A stretch of DNA of 12,433 nucleotides. It comes from Gemmatimonadota bacterium (GTDB taxonomy: Bacteria; Gemmatimonadota; Gemmatimonadetes; Longimicrobiales; RSA9). Shown here one piece after another: positions 7,345 to 12,433 of this stretch (position 1 is its first letter; each line of letters opens with the position of its first letter). The translations under genes and the position numbers were made by a program. Where the stretch lies: the NCBI GenBank assembly GCA_012027055.1, contig VEPF01000481.1, positions 2,823 through 15,255 of the forward strand, given 5' to 3'. The notes beneath the pieces were generated by a model. The model was not told the DNA's origin and made no database searches. It was given only the letters and a program-made list of their open reading frames with translations.

Positions 7345-10300
7345 TCAGCGCTGGCGGATGGCGCGCACGAAAGCGGGGACCAGGAACAGGGTAATAGGCG
7401 TGGACAGGGCCAGGCCGCCGATCACCGCCAGCGCGAGCGGCCGCTGCAGCTCAGCGCCGGCCCCGACCCCGAGCGCCAGCGGCAGGAGGCCGAACAGGGT
7501 GCAGAGAGTGGTCATCAGGATGGGCCTGAGCCGGATGCGGGCAGCCTCGCGCAGTGCCACGTCGAGCGGCTCGCCGTAGTGGCGGATCCGGTGGCGGGTG
7601 AAGTCCAGCAGGATGATGCCGTTCTTCACGATCAGCCCGACCAGCAGGATCATACCCATGAACGAGGAGACGTTCAGGTCGGTGCCGGTCACCAGCAGGA
7701 GCACGACCGCGCCCACGAACGAAAGCGGCGCGGCCAGGATGATGACCAGCGGCTCGACGAAGGACTGGAACTGCACGAGCATCACGGCCACGACCGACAG
7801 CACCGCCAGGCCCAGGATGAGAATGAGGCTGCGGAATGCGGCCTGCTGACCCTCGTGCTGACCGCCCAGTACCACGCGGATCCCGCGCGGCGGGGGGTTG
7901 GCGGCGAGCACCGCCCGCACGTCGGCGGTCACCTCGCCCAGCGAGCGGCCTTCCACGCCGGCCGTGACCGCGATCATCTGCCGCTGGTTCTCGCGGGTCA
8001 GCTCCGCGGCTGACGTGGTGCCGCGGAAGCTGGCCAGTGCGCCGAGCGGCGTGGCGCGGTCGCTGGCGCCATAGATAGGAATCAATCCGATGCGCGCCGC
8101 GTCGTAGCGGAGCGCGTCCGGGGCGCGCACGCGGATGTCCAGGGTGCGCTCATCGCTGCGCACTTCGCCGGCCGTGATCCCCAGCAGCGCCGCGTTCGCC
8201 TGGGTCGCCACCTCCTCGGGCGTCAGCCCGATGCGCGCGGCCGCGGCCGGGTCGACGCGCAGGTCGAGCTCGGGCGATGGGTCGGGCACGCCGTCGTAGA
8301 GGTCCACCAGGCCGTCGATGGGCTCCAGCTTCGGGGCCAGCTCCTCGGCGTACGAGCGCAAGGCGGCCAACTCATCGCCGAACAGCTTGATCTCGACCGG
8401 GTCCGGGCTGCCGGCCAGGTCGTTGATCAGATCCGAGAGCAGCTGGATGAACTCGGTCTCCATGCGGGGCACGGCGCCCGCCACCCGGGCGCGGATCTCG
8501 TCCATGACCGCGAAGATGTCCCGCTCCCGCCGGCCCGGAGGCGCGAGCCGCACCACGATGTCGCCACTGTTCTGCTGCGTGGCGAACATCCCCATCTCCT
8601 CGCCGGTGCGCCGCGAGATGGCCACGACCTCCGGCGTCGCCAGCATAATGCCCTCGACGATGTGCAGCTGTCGGTCGGTCTCCTGGAGCGCCGTGCCCGT
8701 GGGCGTGAGATAGTCGAAGACGAACGCGCCCTCATCGATTACCGGCAGGAACCCGGTGCCCACCAGCTGCACCGCCGCCCAGCCCGCCAGCACCTGGAGC
8801 ACCGCTGCCGCCACCGCGCGGCGCGGCCGGCGCAGCACGTGCTCGAGGCCGCGTGCGTACGCGTCCGTGAGCGCCTGCACCCAGTGCCCGAGCCGCGCGG
8901 AGAAGGCATGCCGGCGACGTCGCAGCCAGCCGCGCTCGGGGGCCGCGGCCTGCGCCGTGTCTTCGGCCGCGTCCTCCGCGCGTACGAACTGCTCGGCGAG
9001 GAGCGGCACGAGCGTGAGCGCGAGTGCGAGCGAGAGCAGCACCGCCACCGCGAGCGTGAGCGAGAGCGCGGCGAAGAACTGGCCGACCACGCCCTCCAGC
9101 AGTCCGAGCGGCAGGAACACCACCACGGTCGTGAGCGTGGAGGTGGTCACCGGCCAGACCAGTTCGGCGAGGGCGGCGCGAATGGCCGGCCGTCGTTCGG
9201 GGTTGAGGGCGAGGTGGCGCGCGATGTTTTCCGTGACCACCACCGCATCGTCGATCACCAGGCCAATGGCGATGGCCATCCCGCCCAGGCTCATGAGGTT
9301 GAAGCTGCGGCCCATGAGCTTCATCCCGAACACCGTGATTGCCATGGTGAGCGGGATGGAGAGCGCGCTGATCGTGGTGATGCGGCCGTGGCGCAGGAAG
9401 GCGAACAGCACCAGCACGGCCAGGAGTGCGCCCATGAGCATGGCATCGCGTACGGACCTCACCGCGTCGCGCACGAGCGCGGCCTGGTCATAGACCGCCT
9501 CGATGCGGACGCCTGCGGGCAGTGACCGTTGCAGCGAGGCCATGGTGGCGGCGACGCTGTCCGCCACCGCCAGGGTGCTGCCGCCCGCCTGCCGCGAGAT
9601 GTCGATGAGCGCCGCGGGCCGGCCGTCGCCGCGGATCAGGCTGACACGCTCCCGGCTGCCGAGCGTCACCTGCGCCACATCGCGGACGTGCAGCCCGCCC
9701 GGGAGCACCACCGCGCCGATGTCCTCGGCGGCGTGCGCCTCCCGGTCCATGAGCAGCAGGTACTGCAGGTAGTCGCGGTCGGCCCGGCCCACCACGTGCA
9801 CGCCGAGCGCCGCGCGAATCCGGGTGGCCAGGTCCTCGTACGAGACGCCCGCGCCGGCCAGCTTCACCGGATCGGCGATGACCTCGTACTCGCGGATGTC
9901 GGAGCCCTGGACATCGACGCGGCCCACGCCGGGGATGCCGGCCAGGGCGGGGCGGATGCGGTAGCGGGCGATGTCGTACAGCGCGCCGGCATCATCGCCC
10001 ATGACGTTGTAGGTGAGGATCGGGAAGAGCGACGGCAGCATGCGCTCGGTCTCGATCTCGACCCCTCCCGGCAACTCGGTGGCGGCCTGGTTGACGCGCG
10101 ATTCCGTGAGCTGCAGCGCCACCACCATGTCGGTGCCGGGGGCGAAATAGAGCGACAGCTCGCTGGCTCCGCGGATGCTGCGCGAGCGCACGCGCTCCAC
10201 GCCGGGCACCACGGAGACCGCTTCTTCGAGCGGGCGGGTGACGCTGAACATCTGCTGGCGCGCGTCCAGCGCCGTGCCCTGCGCCACGATGGTGATGCGC

Positions 10301-10428
10301 GGGAAGTTCAGCTCCGGGTAGATGGACGATGGCAACCGCAAGGCGGCCGCGATCCCGGCGACGGTGAGCAGCGCGACGACCAGGTAGACGAAGCGTCGCT
10401 GCGCGAGCAGGGCATCGAACAGCTTCAC
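7345..10428 (-). CDS. RND efflux pump inner-membrane permease (AcrB/HAE-like)
   Basis: The product is 1027 residues, the usual length for a proton-driven RND exporter of the AcrB/MexB/CusA superfamily. TM1 lies at ~11-30, five helices at ~328-478, TM7 at ~538-557 and five more at ~866-1022, with two large periplasmic domains between. The TM4 motif GLVIDDAVVVTENI holds Asp393-Asp394, and TM10 holds Lys935 in GLIVKNGIILLDF. These match the Asp-Asp/Lys proton relay of drug exporters rather than the pattern I expect for heavy-metal pumps. The opening (RLPSSIYPELNFPRITIVAQG) and FLPVIDEGAF after TM7 are classic family motifs. It starts at a GTG overlapping the adaptor stop by 4 bases (GTGA), with GGGGA 8 bases upstream, so translation is probably coupled. 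It is the last gene of the operon. Family is certain; substrate is not known. Confidence 0.95.
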   Translation of the reverse strand: MKLFDALLAQRRFVYLVVALLTVAGIAAALRLPSSIYPELNFPRITIVAQGTALDARQQMFSVTRPLEEAVSVVPGVERVRSRSIRGASELSLYFAPGTDMVVALQLTESRVNQAATELPGGVEIETERMLPSLFPILTYNVMGDDAGALYDIARYRIRPALAGIPGVGRVDVQGSDIREYEVIADPVKLAGAGVSYEDLATRIRAALGVHVVGRADRDYLQYLLLMDREAHAAEDIGAVVLPGGLHVRDVAQVTLGSRERVSLIRGDGRPAALIDISRQAGGSTLAVADSVAATMASLQRSLPAGVRIEAVYDQAALVRDAVRSVRDAMLMGALLAVLVLFAFLRHGRITTISALSIPLTMAITVFGMKLMGRSFNLMSLGGMAIAIGLVIDDAVVVTENIARHLALNPERRPAIRAALAELVWPVTTSTLTTVVVFLPLGLLEGVVGQFFAALSLTLAVAVLLSLALALTLVPLLAEQFVRAEDAAEDTAQAAAPERGWLRRRRHAFSARLGHWVQALTDAYARGLEHVLRRPRRAVAAAVLQVLAGWAAVQLVGTGFLPVIDEGAFVFDYLTPTGTALQETDRQLHIVEGIMLATPEVVAISRRTGEEMGMFATQQNSGDIVVRLAPPGRRERDIFAVMDEIRARVAGAVPRMETEFIQLLSDLINDLAGSPDPVEIKLFGDELAALRSYAEELAPKLEPIDGLVDLYDGVPDPSPELDLRVDPAAAARIGLTPEEVATQANAALLGITAGEVRSDERTLDIRVRAPDALRYDAARIGLIPIYGASDRATPLGALASFRGTTSAAELTRENQRQMIAVTAGVEGRSLGEVTADVRAVLAANPPPRGIRVVLGGQHEGQQAAFRSLILILGLAVLSVVAVMLVQFQSFVEPLVIILAAPLSFVGAVVLLLVTGTDLNVSSFMGMILLVGLIVKNGIILLDFTRHRIRHYGEPLDVALREAARIRLRPILMTTLCTLFGLLPLALGVGAGAELQRPLALAVIGGLALSTPITLFLVPAFVRAIRQR

Positions 10429-11534
10429 TGGCCCGGTCCCCGGATGCGGGCGCCGGCACTGACGCCGTAGGCCCCTGCGGTCACCACGCGCTCGCCTCCG
10501 CGGAGACCCGAGAGAATCTCGGCGTCCGTGTCGGAGCGTTCGCCCACCACCACCGGCGTCTCGTGGGCAATGCTGTCCGCAGCGACCACGAACACGTGCA
10601 CGCCCTCATCGCCGGGCACCAGCGCCGTGACCGGGACCACCACCACGTGGCGGTGCACGCCGATGGTGATGCGTCCGGTCACGGACTCCCCGGCCAGCAA
10701 CCGCCGCGCCGTCCTGGGTGCGGCCACCCGCGCGGCCACGCTGCCCGTGGCATCGACTGCGCCGCTGATGCCGATCACGGTGCCGTTGCCCAGGCCCGCT
10801 CCGCCCGCGGCGCCCGCGGCATCAGTTGTGGAAAGCGCCACGTCGGCGCCAGGCGCGACCCGGCCCGCATCGTCCGGCGCGAGCCGGAGCACGATCGCGA
10901 GGCCGGCCGGATCGACCACGTGGACCCGCGGCTGGTTCGCTTCGACCGGCTGGCCGACCGCGACCGCTACCTCGGTCACGATCCCGGCGATGGGGGATCG
11001 CACCGTGCCCAACTCCTGGTTGTGCTGCGCCTCGGCCAGCGCGGCCCGGGCTTGCGCCTCCTCCGCGGCCGCGGCCTCCAGCTCCTTGCGCGGGGCGATA
11101 CCCTGCCCGACCAGCCGCTCCAGCCGGCGCCGGGACTCCGCCGCGGCTGCCAGCGCCGCCTGCGCCTGCTCGAGCTGTGCCTGGAACACGGCCACGTCCA
11201 GGGCCACCAGCGGCTGGCCGGCGCGGACCGCATCACCCTCCGCCACCAGCACCCCGGTGACCCGCGTCGGCGCGGGCGCGGCCGGCCGCGCCTCCGCGCC
11301 CGGGCCGGGCACCACGGTCCCCAGCACCGCGATGGTGACGGGGAAATCGGCGACGCGCGCAAGCGCGGTCTCGGCCGTCACGATCGGGGTGTCCTCGGCT
11401 TCTGATTCCCCGTGCCGGGCGCGTACCACCAGGAACGCGCCGAGGGCGATGGCGAGCACGGCGAGCCCCAACCACCCGCGGCGGTCGCGAAGCAGGGACG
11501 TCGCACGGCGGCTGCGGTCGGGCGCGAAACTCAT
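10425..11534 (-). CDS. RND efflux periplasmic adaptor (membrane fusion protein, HlyD/AcrA type)
   Basis: This 369-residue adaptor bridges the inner-membrane pump and the outer-membrane channel. A single N-terminal TM anchor lies at ~20-37 after basic residues; there is no lipobox Cys. The two lipoyl half-motifs are at ~90-113 (GVLVAEGDAVRAGQPLVALD) and ~177-208 (TVRSPIAGIVTEV, VGQPVEANQ). Between them an Ala/Glu/Arg-rich alpha-hairpin (~114-172) would contact the outer-membrane factor. A beta-barrel (~210-295) and a membrane-proximal domain (~295-369, ending in LSGLRGGERVVTAGAYGV) complete the fold. A short Gly/Ala-rich stretch (~236-250) sits in the barrel. The ATG at 11534 overlaps the stop of the upstream gene by 4 bases (ATGA) and is preceded by GGGAG at 11542-11546, 7 bases away. 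Its 3' end overlaps the pump gene by 4 bases. Confidence 0.93.
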   Translation of the reverse strand: MSFAPDRSRRATSLLRDRRGWLGLAVLAIALGAFLVVRARHGESEAEDTPIVTAETALARVADFPVTIAVLGTVVPGPGAEARPAAPAPTRVTGVLVAEGDAVRAGQPLVALDVAVFQAQLEQAQAALAAAAESRRRLERLVGQGIAPRKELEAAAAEEAQARAALAEAQHNQELGTVRSPIAGIVTEVAVAVGQPVEANQPRVHVVDPAGLAIVLRLAPDDAGRVAPGADVALSTTDAAGAAGGAGLGNGTVIGISGAVDATGSVAARVAAPRTARRLLAGESVTGRITIGVHRHVVVVPVTALVPGDEGVHVFVVAADSIAHETPVVVGERSDTDAEILSGLRGGERVVTAGAYGVSAGARIRGPGQ

Positions 11535-12433
11535 GGTCGCACTCCCACGAAGCGAGCCAGGGCCACGGCGGCTTCCGCGCTGCGGAAAGCCGCGATGTCT
11601 TCCAGCACCTGGCGGGCTGCCTCCCAGGCGCTGCGCTGTGCATCCAGCACGGCGGAGAGCGAGAACGCACCCTCGCGATACGCCGCCAGCGAACGCGTCG
11701 CAACGCGCTGCGCGCTCGCGAGCGCGGTGCGGTCAGCCGCCAGTCGCGCCTGCGTCACGGCACGCTCTCTCTCGGCGACCGCGACCGCGAGCGCTGCATC
11801 ACGCCGCGCCTGCGCCAGCTCCGCGGCCGCCCGATCGGCAGCCGCCCGCGCGGCCCCCACCGCACCGCCGTTGCGATGGAAGATCGGCAGGGGCAGGCTC
11901 ACCCCGATCATCGGCAGCAGGCCGCTGGACTCACCCGCTGGGTCGCCCTTTTCCACGCCCAATCGCAGTGCCGGGACCGGGAGGCGGCTGCGCAGCTGTT
12001 CGGTCAGCCGCCGCTCAGCCGCGCGCTGCTCCGCCTCGCCGGCCGCGACCGCCAGCGCCGAATTGGGAGGCAAGGCCACGCTCACGGGGACCGTGTCCAC
12101 CGGCGATATCAGCACGGAATCGACCGGCAGGCCCATGGCGCCCTGCAACTCCAGCGTGGCAGTCACCGCCCGCAGGGAGTCCGAGAGCAGCGCGGATATC
12201 AGCTGGGCGGCGCTGACCTCCGCCAGATCCACGTCCAGGTCACTCGCATCGCCCACGTCCCGGCGCGCCCGCGTGATGCGCAGCAGCTCGGCACCGTGCG
12301 CCGCCTGCTGCGCCGACAGGCTCACGATCTGGCACGCGCTCGCGGCATGCGCGTATGCCGCCAGCACGTCGTAGCGGATGCGCGCCCGGGCGATCTCGAC
12401 GCGCAGCACCGCCGCCTGCAGGCCGGCGCGGGC
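11531..12433 (-). CDS. Outer-membrane efflux protein (TolC/CzcC-like OEP), 5' end outside window
   Basis: The frame is open from the window edge (ARAGLQAAV...) to the stop at 11531, giving the C-terminal ~300 residues of an outer-membrane factor; the GTG at 12409 is internal. Long Ala/Arg/Glu-rich helices fit the periplasmic alpha-barrel. The segment IGVSLPLPIFHRNGGAVGAA is a recognisable OEP landmark, closest in my recollection to CzcC/CusC-type proteins. The tail (AYREGAFSLSAVLDAQRSAW) matches the second OEP repeat. It is the first visible gene of the operon and overlaps the adaptor start by 4 bases. Signal peptide, lipidation site and the operon promoter would lie outside the window. Confidence 0.9.
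   Translation of the reverse strand, partial: ARAGLQAAVLRVEIARARIRYDVLAAYAHAASACQIVSLSAQQAAHGAELLRITRARRDVGDASDLDVDLAEVSAAQLISALLSDSLRAVTATLELQGAMGLPVDSVLISPVDTVPVSVALPPNSALAVAAGEAEQRAAERRLTEQLRSRLPVPALRLGVEKGDPAGESSGLLPMIGVSLPLPIFHRNGGAVGAARAAADRAAAELAQARRDAALAVAVAERERAVTQARLAADRTALASAQRVATRSLAAYREGAFSLSAVLDAQRSAWEAARQVLEDIAAFRSAEAAVALARFVGVRP
11542..11546 (-). promoter_or_regulatory. Ribosome binding site of the adaptor gene inside the OEP gene
   Basis: On the minus strand GGGAG lies 7 bases before the ATG at 11534, inside the last codons of the outer-membrane factor gene. It supports that start and coupled translation of the two genes. Confidence 0.5.

Noticed and set aside
6463..8013. 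A 516-codon plus-strand open frame across the TPR and RND gene ends
   Set aside because: It is a shadow frame rich in Arg, Gly and His with no family signature, overlapping two clear genes.
9001..9070. GAGCG-type microrepeats that look like a tandem repeat
   Set aside because: They encode alternating Leu/Ala/Ser/Thr of transmembrane helices (LSLTLAVAVLLSLALALTL) in the pump; the repetition follows from codon use.
8662..9525. Plus-strand open frame rich in His, Glu and Arg inside the pump gene
   Set aside because: The composition comes from reading Leu/Ala/Val codons of membrane helices on the opposite strand; there is no domain.
10528..12216. Long plus-strand open frame opposite the adaptor and channel genes
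   Set aside because: It is Ser/Ala/Arg/Pro low complexity, antisense to two strongly supported genes with coupled starts.

Overview
The window is high-GC DNA (two 60-base lines counted by hand gave 60% and 73% GC). It carries six protein-coding genes, two of them cut by the window edges, and no RNA gene, insertion sequence, CRISPR array or phage gene that I can support. The protein families (RND efflux with an outer-membrane factor, periplasmic and secreted proteins, a bacterial CE15 esterase, a FlgO/TolB-like TPR membrane protein) indicate a Gram-negative organism, probably a soil or plant-matter degrader. Gemmatimonadota, Acidobacteriota and high-GC Proteobacteria all fit; I cannot choose between them from the sequence alone.

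Left part (1-5306): the 3' part of an MFS transporter resembling the ACS/hexuronate family is followed on the same strand by a large secreted multidomain protein of unknown function (1333-3615). Converging on them from the minus strand is an exported glucuronoyl-esterase-like protein of family CE15 (3705-5306). A perfect 15-bp hairpin (3630-3663) separates the two converging units. Transporter, secreted carbohydrate-associated-looking protein and CE15 together suggest processing of glucuronate-bearing plant cell wall material (lignin-glucuronoxylan esters), with uptake of the acidic sugar. That link is inferred from gene order.

Middle part (5307-7252): a 185-bp divergent intergenic region separates the CE15 gene from a plus-strand gene for a three-TM membrane protein with a FlgO/TolB-like domain and TPR repeats. 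The region holds a weak candidate promoter for the esterase and a 12-base sequence repeated in direct orientation.

Right part (7253-12433, minus strand): a tripartite efflux operon transcribed right to left in the order outer-membrane factor (5' end outside the window), periplasmic adaptor, RND pump. Both junctions are 4-bp stop/start overlaps (ATGA, GTGA), so the three proteins are probably translationally coupled and made together. The pump keeps the Asp-Asp/Lys proton relay of AcrB-like drug exporters, while the outer-membrane factor looks more like the CzcC/CusC type, so its substrate is open.

I found no convincing undescribed multi-gene system. The items most worth a second look are the CE15 protein with Ser in place of the usual catalytic Glu, the unusual domain build of the secreted protein, and the C-terminal extension on the transporter.
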